Assembly: GCA_002428455.1 (NCBI GenBank)
Contig: DIWL01000038.1
Span: 1 to 31,811 of the forward strand
Direction: 5' to 3'
From: Anaerolineaceae bacterium UBA6107
Lineage (GTDB): Bacteria; Chloroflexota; Anaerolineae; Anaerolineales; Anaerolineaceae
DNA: 31,811 nucleotides
Of this stretch, positions 22,909 through 29,971 are shown piece after piece (position 1 is the first letter of the stretch; every line of letters begins with the position of its first letter). A program made the translations under genes and the position numbers. Below the pieces are notes generated by a model. That model was not told the DNA's origin and made no database searches. It saw only the letters and a list, made by a program, of their open reading frames with translations.

Positions 22909-23852
22909 GCAGCCAGGAAAAGATTTTCATTGTTCAGGCAGGTCAGGAAACCAGGTTGGATAAATTCCTGGTTCAGTCACTGCCTGAGCACTCCCGAACA
23001 CGTCTGCAAGCGTTGATCCATGAAGGAGCAGTTTCGGTTGACTCACAGCCGGTTACAAAGACCGGATTCGTGTTGGAAGCGGGAAAGCGGGTCAGTATCA
23101 ACGTTCCTGACCCGGAACCGGTTGAGTTGCAGGCAGAAGACATACCCCTTGACATTGTGTATGAAAATGATGACTTGGTGATCATCAACAAACCTGCCGG
23201 GATGGTTGTTCATCCGGCGCCGGGGCATTCCAGCGGGACACTGGTTCACGCTGCGCTGGGCAGCTTTAGCGATTTGCAGGGGATTGGCGGAGAGATAAGA
23301 CCGGGTATCGTTCACCGGCTTGATAAGGATACTTCCGGTTTGATCATCATCGCGAAAAATGACCAATCTCACCGCTGGCTGCAGGACCAGTTCAGGCTGC
23401 GTAAGGTGGAAAAAGTTTATATAGCCCTGGTAGACGGCAAACCGCCCACCCCTTATGGGAGGATCGAGGCTGCCATCGCTCGTGACCCTGCGCACCGCAA
23501 ACAAATGGCGGTTGTTTCAGAAGGGCGGGGCAGGCCGGCGGTAACCGAGTACAAAACGTTGACCCAATATCCCGAACACTCGTTGATTGAAGCACATCCA
23601 TTCACGGGGCGCACCCATCAGATCCGATTGCACATGGCTTTTTTAAATTGTCCGATCGTGGGAGATCTCGTTTACGGTCATAAAAAACTCAGCTTAGAGA
23701 TCAATCGGCATTTCTTGCACGCTGCCAGGATATCCATAATCCTTCCTGGCGATAAAGAACCGAGCACGTTTGAAGCTGCTATGCCACCTGACTTGAAGGC
23801 TGTACTTGTATATTTATCCCGACAACATGGAGTACCTTATGAAGATCGTTGA
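22905..23852 (+). CDS. rluD: 23S rRNA pseudouridine synthase, RluD/RluA family
   Basis: 315 residues. An N-terminal S4 RNA-binding domain (about 8-70; RLDKFLVQSLPEHSRTRLQALI) is followed by the catalytic domain with GIVHRLDKDTSGL, catalytic D140, and then GRTHQIRLHM. RluD makes pseudouridines in helix 69 of 23S rRNA; RluA/RluC-type specificity is not excluded. A longer frame opens at 22791 within lspA, but homology starts at the TTG at 22905, which overlaps the lspA TGA (TTGA) and has GGATGGAAA just upstream. The operon order lspA-rluD is common in bacteria. Its end overlaps the threonine aldolase start by 14 bases. Confidence 0.93.
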   Translation: MSSQEKIFIVQAGQETRLDKFLVQSLPEHSRTRLQALIHEGAVSVDSQPVTKTGFVLEAGKRVSINVPDPEPVELQAEDIPLDIVYENDDLVIINKPAGMVVHPAPGHSSGTLVHAALGSFSDLQGIGGEIRPGIVHRLDKDTSGLIIIAKNDQSHRWLQDQFRLRKVEKVYIALVDGKPPTPYGRIEAAIARDPAHRKQMAVVSEGRGRPAVTEYKTLTQYPEHSLIEAHPFTGRTHQIRLHMAFLNCPIVGDLVYGHKKLSLEINRHFLHAARISIILPGDKEPSTFEAAMPPDLKAVLVYLSRQHGVPYEDR

Positions 23853-24879
23853 TATGCGTTCTGATACAGTCACCAAGCCGACTGATAAAATGCGCGCCGC
23901 CATGGCAGCCGCTGAGGTGGGTGATGATGTTTATGGTGAAGACCCGACGGTCAACCGGTTGCAGGAAATGGCTGCCGCGATGTTGGGAAAAGAATCCGGC
24001 TTGTTTGTACCCTCTGGTACCATGGGCAACCTGCTTTCTGTATTAAACGTGTGTCAGCGTGGTGACGAGGTCATCATGGGGAATTTGGGACATACCTTCC
24101 AGTTCGAAGCTGGTGGGATCTCAGCGCTGGGTGGGGTTTTCCCGCACACTTTACCCAATCAGGCGGATGGCTCGCTGTTGCTTTCTGACATTGAACACGC
24201 CATCCGACCGGATGATATTCATGACCCGATCACGCGCATGGTGATCCTGGAAAATACGCATAACCGCTGCGGTGGGACTGTGTTGAGCCTGGAGTATTCC
24301 CACGCAGTTGCCGAACTGTCGCATTCGCACGCTCTGCACCTGCACCTAGACGGCGCAAGGTTGTTTAATGCCGCGGCTGCCCTGGGTGTTGAACCCATTG
24401 AGGTGGCTGAACCTTTCGATAGCGTTACTTTCTGTTTGAGCAAGGGGTTATGTGCGCCGGTTGGCAGCGTGGTGTGCGGTTCGCGTGAATTCATCAAGCA
24501 GGGTTTGCGAACGCGCAAAATCCTGGGCGGCGGTATGCGCCAGGCCGGCATCCTTGCGGCGGCTGGGATCGTTGCCTTGCAGGAAATGACGGGCAGGCTG
24601 CACGAAGATCACGAAAAAGCCACCCGGCTGGCGCAGGGACTGGCGAATATCCCCGGGATCCAATTCGAAATGGGTTTGCCACAGACCAACATGGTCTTCC
24701 CCTCGCTTACTGATGAGGTCACCCTGAGCACCCAGCAGGTGGTTGAGAAACTCAACGCGCTGGGCGTAAAACTGGGGGCGGTGGCGAGTCGACGCTTTAG
24801 ACTGGTGATGCATTACTGGATCACCATGGAGGATGTTGAATACACCATTCGGGCGTTTGAGCAGGTGCTGGCTGGATGA
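23839..24879 (+). CDS. ltaE: Low-specificity L-threonine aldolase
   Basis: 346 residues. This PLP enzyme cleaves threonine or allo-threonine to glycine and acetaldehyde. Seen: MRSDTVTKPTDKMRAAMAAA and GDDVYGEDPTVNRLQE at the N-terminus, FVPSGTMGNLLS, LDGARLFNAA with the Asp that contacts PLP, and CLSKGLCAPVGSV with the cofactor lysine K202. The ATG at 23839 is chosen over an upstream ATG (23827) because GGAG at 23828-23831 lies seven bases before it and homology begins here. It overlaps rluD, so it is probably translationally coupled. Confidence 0.94.
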   Translation: MKIVDMRSDTVTKPTDKMRAAMAAAEVGDDVYGEDPTVNRLQEMAAAMLGKESGLFVPSGTMGNLLSVLNVCQRGDEVIMGNLGHTFQFEAGGISALGGVFPHTLPNQADGSLLLSDIEHAIRPDDIHDPITRMVILENTHNRCGGTVLSLEYSHAVAELSHSHALHLHLDGARLFNAAAALGVEPIEVAEPFDSVTFCLSKGLCAPVGSVVCGSREFIKQGLRTRKILGGGMRQAGILAAAGIVALQEMTGRLHEDHEKATRLAQGLANIPGIQFEMGLPQTNMVFPSLTDEVTLSTQQVVEKLNALGVKLGAVASRRFRLVMHYWITMEDVEYTIRAFEQVLAG

Positions 24880-24907
24880 TCGGGTGATCCATCGCCAAAA
24901 TTCATTC

Positions 24908-24916
24908 TGATATAAT
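24908..24916 (+). promoter_or_regulatory. Extended -10 promoter for purine nucleoside phosphorylase
   Basis: TGATATAAT, identical to the extended -10 in front of the ileS T-box. Predicted start about 24923, leaving a 35-base leader with GAGG five bases before the ATG at 24958. Confidence 0.6.
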
Positions 24917-24957
24917 TCTTTTAACTTCCAAATATTGCTTTTCAGATAGAGGTGCCC

Positions 24958-25800
24958 ATGGAACCTTTTATTACTTTAAATGAAATAGATGCTGCGGCAG
25001 ATCACATCCGTAACCGTATCACGATCACTCCCAGGGTTGGATTGGTACTTGGCTCAGGATTAGGAAAACTCGCAGATTCGGTTATGGACCCGACCATTAT
25101 CCATTACACTGAAATTCCCAATTGGCCACTCTCCACCATCCACGGTCATGCCGGTCGTTTAGTGATCGGGAACCTTTTTGGGGTGCCCAGCCTGGTAATG
25201 CAAGGCCGTGTCCATTATTATGAAGGTTATCCAATGGACCATGTGACGCTGCCGATCAGGGTGATGCAAAGGCTGGGGATCGAAATAATTATTCTGACCA
25301 ACGCAGCTGGTGCAATCAACGCGGATTACGTGCCAGGCGATGTGATGCTGCTCGTGGACCACATTAACATGATCGGGATGGGCGGGTTAAACCCGTTACG
25401 GGGTCCAAACCTGGCTGAATTTGGTGAGCGCTTCCCGGATATGAGCAGACCTTATGATTATGACCTGATCGCCAAAGCGCGGGAAGCGGCCAAAACCAAT
25501 CAAATTGGCTTACACGAAGGAGTTTATGTCTGCCTGGCAGGTCCCTCTTTTGAATCACCAGCCGATCTGCGTTTTCTGCAAAGGATCGGGGCGGATGCAG
25601 TTGGTATGTCAACCGTTCCTGAAAACATCGTTGCGCGGCATGGGAAGACACGCGTGTTGGGTCTTTCGGGGATCAGCAATAAGGCTAACCTTGACGGCAG
25701 CACAATTACCACTCACGAGGAAGTGCTCGAAGCCGGGATCCTGATCGTGCCCAAGATAACAACCATCATCCGCGGAGTGCTGGAATCTCTCGCAAAGTGA
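24958..25800 (+). CDS. punA: Purine nucleoside phosphorylase, trimeric type
   Basis: 280 residues. It cleaves (deoxy)inosine and (deoxy)guanosine with phosphate. Seen: VGLVLGSGLGKLAD (phosphate loop), STIHGHAGRLVIG, GRVHYYEGYP, ILTNAAGAIN, AGPSFESPADLRFLQRIGADAVGMSTVPE (the PNP/MTAP signature) and GISNKAN with the base-contacting Asn. It could instead favour methylthioadenosine, but the SNKAN loop and GMSTVPE fit PNP. A GTG at 24952 is open in frame, but GAGG spacing supports the ATG at 24958. First gene of a run that continues into the stalked membrane protein. Confidence 0.93.
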   Translation: MEPFITLNEIDAAADHIRNRITITPRVGLVLGSGLGKLADSVMDPTIIHYTEIPNWPLSTIHGHAGRLVIGNLFGVPSLVMQGRVHYYEGYPMDHVTLPIRVMQRLGIEIIILTNAAGAINADYVPGDVMLLVDHINMIGMGGLNPLRGPNLAEFGERFPDMSRPYDYDLIAKAREAAKTNQIGLHEGVYVCLAGPSFESPADLRFLQRIGADAVGMSTVPENIVARHGKTRVLGLSGISNKANLDGSTITTHEEVLEAGILIVPKITTIIRGVLESLAK

Positions 25801-25836
25801 TAGCCCGTTGGCCAGATTTATTGATGGCGAGTCTTC

Positions 25837-26523
25837 GTGAATAGTCTGCTGCGATTCCTTTCCAATTATGAAATCCTGTTCTATGCAATTTCAGGGTTAA
25901 TCATCCTTATCTCGGCACGCAGAACATTTATTGCCTGGCGTGAGTGGTCGGGAAGTATATTTGGCCTGGAGAAGGAGCATTCGCAGCGAAGGTTTAACCA
26001 GGGATTGACCGTGGTTGTTTTTAGTGTTGTGCTGATGGCCGGTCTGTTCATTGTCAACACGTTCATTACTCCCACCGTACCAGGCATTCAACAATTACCA
26101 ACACCAACGATCGACATGACCCAGCAGCCACCGACAGTCACCCCGGCACCGACCGCAGAAATCACGGCACAGGGATTCATCCCCACCATCACCTCGTATT
26201 TCAGTCGCGGCTGTTTTCCTGATCAACTGGATTGGACCGATCCGCGCAACGGTGATACGATCAGTGGAACGGTGGAATTGAAGGGCACGGTCAACGTGGA
26301 AAACCTTGGTTTTTACAAATATGAATTTGCCCCGATGGGTAGTGATACCTGGACAACAATCGCTGCCGGTAATATGATCGTTAAAAATGATCTGCTGGGT
26401 GGTGCCTGGGATACAAGCGCACTTGTTCCGGGGGATTATGAACTACGGCTGGTCGTGAACGATAATGAAAATAACCCCCTGCCTGCCTGCGTGATCCAGG
26501 TAACCATTGAGGCTCCGGAGTAA
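25837..26523 (+). CDS. Membrane-anchored protein with Thr/Pro-rich stalk and C-terminal beta domain
   Basis: 228 residues, GTG start. Two hydrophobic segments (about 12-28 and 58-76) are separated by a basic cytoplasmic-type loop. They are followed by a Thr/Pro-rich linker (TPTVPGIQQLPTPTIDMTQQPP, up to about residue 110) and a C-terminal domain (about 130-228) predicted to be beta-sandwich, with GDTISGTVELKGTVNVENLGFYKYEF, like Ig-type or YidE-style envelope domains seen in Chloroflexota cell-surface proteins. It contains two cysteines (SRGCFPDQ and LPACVIQ) that could form a disulfide. No function is recognised. It sits 36 bases after punA and is separated from the acetyltransferase by only three bases. 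Confidence 0.75.
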   Translation: MNSLLRFLSNYEILFYAISGLIILISARRTFIAWREWSGSIFGLEKEHSQRRFNQGLTVVVFSVVLMAGLFIVNTFITPTVPGIQQLPTPTIDMTQQPPTVTPAPTAEITAQGFIPTITSYFSRGCFPDQLDWTDPRNGDTISGTVELKGTVNVENLGFYKYEFAPMGSDTWTTIAAGNMIVKNDLLGGAWDTSALVPGDYELRLVVNDNENNPLPACVIQVTIEAPE

Positions 26524-26526
26524 AAA

Positions 26527-27066
26527 ATGGCCGAGATAGAAATCAGACCCGCAATATCGAATGACATCGCTGTGTTGGAGAGTTTTGACCATTCCTGCGA
26601 AACCACCCACGTCTGGCAACTCACCAACATTATCAACAAAGACCACATCAATGTTGATCTCAAGGAAATTCGATTGCCGAGGGTATTACACCTGGCTTAT
26701 CCACGCCGTGAGGAGTCTTTAAAAGATACATGGACAAAGCACACGCTATTCCTGGTTGCCCGATGTGAAGACAACCTGGTGGGGTACCTGATTCTGGATG
26801 AGAACGTTGACCAGGAATCCGCGGTAATTCGGGATGTAGTGGTGACACCGCTTCTACGCCGCCAGGGGATTGCCACCACACTCCTCTTTGCTGCACAGGA
26901 TTGGCTCAAGAAGCGCGGCACGACACGGTTAATACTGGAAATACCGGCGAAGAATCACCCAATGATCGCTTTGGTGCGCAAACTGCGTTTCGAGTTTTCG
27001 GGCATGGCTGACCGTTATTATGCCAACCACGATATGGCTTTCTTTTTCGTGAGCTTGCTGAAATAA
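26527..27066 (+). CDS. GNAT-family N-acetyltransferase
   Basis: 179 residues. It has the GNAT fold: N-terminal AEIEIRPAISNDIAVLESFD, then VAR...LVGYLILDEN (strand 4 region), and the acetyl-CoA loop VVVTPLLRRQGIATTLLFAAQDW (about 101-123; pattern RRxGIA), then MIALVRKLRFEFSGMADRYY. The acceptor (protein or small molecule) is not predictable. GGAG lies six bases before the ATG and overlaps the end of the preceding gene. The neighbours are an anchored surface protein and a 7TM regulator, so it may belong to a small sensing unit (inference). Confidence 0.85.
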   Translation: MAEIEIRPAISNDIAVLESFDHSCETTHVWQLTNIINKDHINVDLKEIRLPRVLHLAYPRREESLKDTWTKHTLFLVARCEDNLVGYLILDENVDQESAVIRDVVVTPLLRRQGIATTLLFAAQDWLKKRGTTRLILEIPAKNHPMIALVRKLRFEFSGMADRYYANHDMAFFFVSLLK

Positions 27067-27076
27067 GAGGGCGGTT

Positions 27077-28984
27077 TTGATCAGCTGGATGAATGAAGTC
27101 ATTTCCGTGGCAAGGACGATCAGTCAGATCCTGACTGCCGGCATTGCCATTACCGCTTTCTCTCTCCTGCTCTACAGTCTCACATTCAATCTGCGCGAAC
27201 GGGTTGCCCGTGCCTTCATGGCGATCATGCTGTGCCTGGTGATCGTTTTTTCTACCGAATCATTTGGAGCAACAAGCAGGGAACCTTATGTGATCGATTT
27301 CTGGTTGCGAGTGCAGTGGATCGGTATCATCCTGCTTCCGGCCATGTACTTGAATTTTTCTGACGCGCTGCTGGCGACAACGGGGCTGCCCTCCCGCTGG
27401 CGCCGTAAATGGGCGATTCGTGTTACTTACCTGGCATCTGTGGTGATGGTCTTCCTGTTGTTTTCACCCTGGTTCCTGGGTGAACTGGTCACCGGAAAAC
27501 CTCCTGCGCCGCATCACCAACCCACAATTTTAACCACACTGTTTACGATCTATTATGCAGTCATCCTGGTTCTCGCCTGGATCAATTTTTACAGGGCATA
27601 TCAACGGACCCTTACACGTACCAGCAAACGCCGCATGCTTTATCTTGCCATCAGTGCCATTGGACCGGTGGTAGGAGCTTTCCCGTTTCTGCTGTACAGC
27701 TCAGGATTTGCGGCTGTACGTACCCTGCTCTTCTGGTTCATCACCATCGTTGTGACGGCTGGTTTGGGAATGTGTATCTTTCTCATGGCCTATGCGGTCG
27801 CATTCTTCGGAGTACCCTGGCCGGACCGCGTTGTGAAAAGCCGGTTGATCAAGTGGACGCTCAGGGGACCGATCACCGCCAGCCTGGCTTTGGGTATTAT
27901 GACGATCATCCGCAGAGCCAATGAGGCGATAGGTGGATCCTTTGAAGCGTTGGCTCTGATCATGATGGTGGTCACGGTGCTGGTGTGTGAATATGCCATC
28001 ACATTGTTCTACCCATATATTGAAAGGTGGCTGGTATACGACAAAGATGAGCATGACTTCCGCTTCATCCGGTCACTTGAAGAGCGGATCATCACCCGCA
28101 GTGATTTGAAGCAATTTATCGAAATGGTACTTTCGGCGGTGACAGACCAGGTTCAGGCGGCAGGGGCTTATCTGCTGGAGTTGAAAGAGGATGGTCTCAA
28201 CCTGGTGGAACACACCCAGGATGCTGCACCAAAAGCTGAAAAACTGGATCAGCTTGAAAAGACTCTACTAGATGTCGACAATGACGTAAGTTATGTAATG
28301 AGCGAAAACGATCTGCTGATCCCGCTGCGGAATGGCAGCAATGGCAAGGGTGAGAGAATCTACGGGTACCTGGGAATTGTGGGCGTGCAGGATCGATTAC
28401 CACTGGAGCCTGAAGCTGCAGAGGCAATTCACCGCCTGGCTGAAAGGGCTGGCGTCGCTTTACGCGACCGGGAAATGCTTGAGCAGGTATTTGATACCCT
28501 GGAACGGCTAGACCCGCAGGAGGAACTCATACAGAGATTGCGGGCAGCCGGCCGATACGACCAGAAAGCATTATTGGAAGATGTGGACTGGCTCAAACAA
28601 AAAGAGTTGTCCACCTGGGTAAAAGGCGCTCTGACACATTACTGGGGTGGGCCAAAACTAACTGAAAGTCCATTAATAAAACTGGAGCTGGTGAAAGCTG
28701 CGCTGAAAAGTAATGACGGGAACGAAGTCAATGCCCTGCGCAGTGTACTGCGCACAGCGCTTGAGCAATTAAAACCGGCTGGCGAAAGAAAGTACACAGG
28801 CGAGTGGTTATTGTATAATATTTTGGATATGAAGTTTATGGAGGGGAAAAAGGTCCGGGAGATCGCCATTAAACTGGCGGTATCAGAGGCTGATCTTTAT
28901 CGGAAGCAGAAAGTCGCGATAGAAAAGATCGCGGATATACTGGTTCAAATGGAAATGAGAACTACGGGGAGAGAACCGGATTAG
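27077..28984 (+). CDS. Membrane protein with 7TM histidine-kinase-like N-terminus, GAF region and C-terminal HTH; no kinase domain
   Basis: 635 residues, TTG start at 27077 with GAGG six bases upstream (an ATG at 27089 is the alternative). The N-terminal half (about 12-320) has seven or more hydrophobic helices resembling the 7TM sensor regions of Chloroflexota histidine kinases. Residues about 335-475 look like a GAF domain (FIEMVLSAVTDQVQAAGAYLLEL, then LIPLRNGSN and YGYLGIVGVQDRL). No HisKA, HATPase, GGDEF or receiver motif follows. Instead the C-terminus (about 575-625) reads LYNILDMKFMEGKKVREIAIKLA, then SEADLYRKQKVAIEKIADIL, which looks like a helix-turn-helix of the sigma-region-4 or MarR-like kind. 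Possible membrane-tethered transcription regulator, or protein-interaction scaffold. Confidence 0.75.
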   Translation: MISWMNEVISVARTISQILTAGIAITAFSLLLYSLTFNLRERVARAFMAIMLCLVIVFSTESFGATSREPYVIDFWLRVQWIGIILLPAMYLNFSDALLATTGLPSRWRRKWAIRVTYLASVVMVFLLFSPWFLGELVTGKPPAPHHQPTILTTLFTIYYAVILVLAWINFYRAYQRTLTRTSKRRMLYLAISAIGPVVGAFPFLLYSSGFAAVRTLLFWFITIVVTAGLGMCIFLMAYAVAFFGVPWPDRVVKSRLIKWTLRGPITASLALGIMTIIRRANEAIGGSFEALALIMMVVTVLVCEYAITLFYPYIERWLVYDKDEHDFRFIRSLEERIITRSDLKQFIEMVLSAVTDQVQAAGAYLLELKEDGLNLVEHTQDAAPKAEKLDQLEKTLLDVDNDVSYVMSENDLLIPLRNGSNGKGERIYGYLGIVGVQDRLPLEPEAAEAIHRLAERAGVALRDREMLEQVFDTLERLDPQEELIQRLRAAGRYDQKALLEDVDWLKQKELSTWVKGALTHYWGGPKLTESPLIKLELVKAALKSNDGNEVNALRSVLRTALEQLKPAGERKYTGEWLLYNILDMKFMEGKKVREIAIKLAVSEADLYRKQKVAIEKIADILVQMEMRTTGREPD

Positions 28985-29026
28985 GTTTTAATTATTGGCT
29001 TTATTGGGCTGGGAGGGACTTACATA

Positions 29027-29971
29027 GTGGACGCTATCGAGAAACAAATGCACGACACATCCGATCAGAATATTGATGAAGGGTGGTGGGCTTCTGTCCT
29101 TGCGGATGAACCCAAGGTCTATCACGAAGAGAAAGCCATCAATTGCCAACCCTGTGATAAAAAGAATTCACACGAGATCGATTGGGATTGCGTCAAATCG
29201 ATTTTTGAACAAGACCAGGTGCTGCTGATGGATGTTACAGGGTTTAACCGGGGAGGATTACTGGTACAGGCTGCTGGTGTGCAGGGATTTGTTCCAATCT
29301 CGCATCTTATTAGCCTTCCGGTTGATGTTGGCGAAGATAATCGTCCACAGGATCTGGCTGATTACGTTGGAAAGTCCCTCTACCTGAAGATCATCGAATG
29401 TGAAATGGAACACGAACGTATTGTGCTTTCAGAACGGGCTGCCCAGGCTGGTGATGGGAAACGCAGGGAACTCTTTGACCAGTTGAAGCCGGGCGCTGTT
29501 GCCTGCGGGGTTGTGACGAACCTGACTGATTTCGGGGCTTTTATTGACCTGGGCGGGGTTGAAGGGTTGGTACATGTTTCAGAGATGTCCTGGGGCAGGG
29601 TGGAAAATCCGGCTGACCTCTTGAAAATTGGACAAAAAGTAAAAGTTATCGTGCTGCAGATCACTGAAACCAATGCAAGGATCGCGTTAAGTATCAAACG
29701 ACTCACTCCAAATCCATGGGACAGGTTGGCAAGGATCTATAAACCTGGAGATATCGTACCGGCTGAACTTACTACGGTCATGCGCTTTGGGGTGTTCGCG
29801 AAGCTTGATGAAGGCGTTGAAGGATTGATCCATATTTCCTCACTCCCGGATCATCTGCGCAGTAAGGACATAGCCAAGTTCTTTACACCCGGGAGCAGGG
29901 TTCAGGTGAAGATACTGCATGTGGATGTAGAACGTCGTAGGCTAGGCCTGGGATTGATATCGGAAGAATGA
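29027..29971 (+). CDS. rpsA: S1-domain RNA-binding protein, ribosomal protein S1-like
   Basis: 314 residues, GTG start with GGGAGGGA upstream. An acidic N-terminal tail is followed by three S1 OB-folds: about 60-135 (divergent), about 150-225 (KPGAVACGVVTNLTDFGAFIDLGGVEGLVHVSEMS, the classical S1 signature), and about 233-310 (DIVPAELTTVMRFGVFAKLDEGVEGLIHISSL). With three repeats it is shorter than proteobacterial S1 (six), as in other Gram-positive-like S1 homologues. Likely roles are mRNA binding to the 30S subunit, or a general RNA chaperone. The stop codon overlaps the ftsK ATG (ATGA). Confidence 0.88.
   Translation: MDAIEKQMHDTSDQNIDEGWWASVLADEPKVYHEEKAINCQPCDKKNSHEIDWDCVKSIFEQDQVLLMDVTGFNRGGLLVQAAGVQGFVPISHLISLPVDVGEDNRPQDLADYVGKSLYLKIIECEMEHERIVLSERAAQAGDGKRRELFDQLKPGAVACGVVTNLTDFGAFIDLGGVEGLVHVSEMSWGRVENPADLLKIGQKVKVIVLQITETNARIALSIKRLTPNPWDRLARIYKPGDIVPAELTTVMRFGVFAKLDEGVEGLIHISSLPDHLRSKDIAKFFTPGSRVQVKILHVDVERRRLGLGLISEE

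Noticed and set aside
24873..24892. GATGATC/GATCCATC hairpin after the threonine aldolase
   Set aside because: It has a bulge and is not followed by a T-tract, so a terminator is not supported.
26698..26706. TTATCCACG, a near DnaA box
   Set aside because: It is inside the GNAT coding region, isolated, and one base off consensus.
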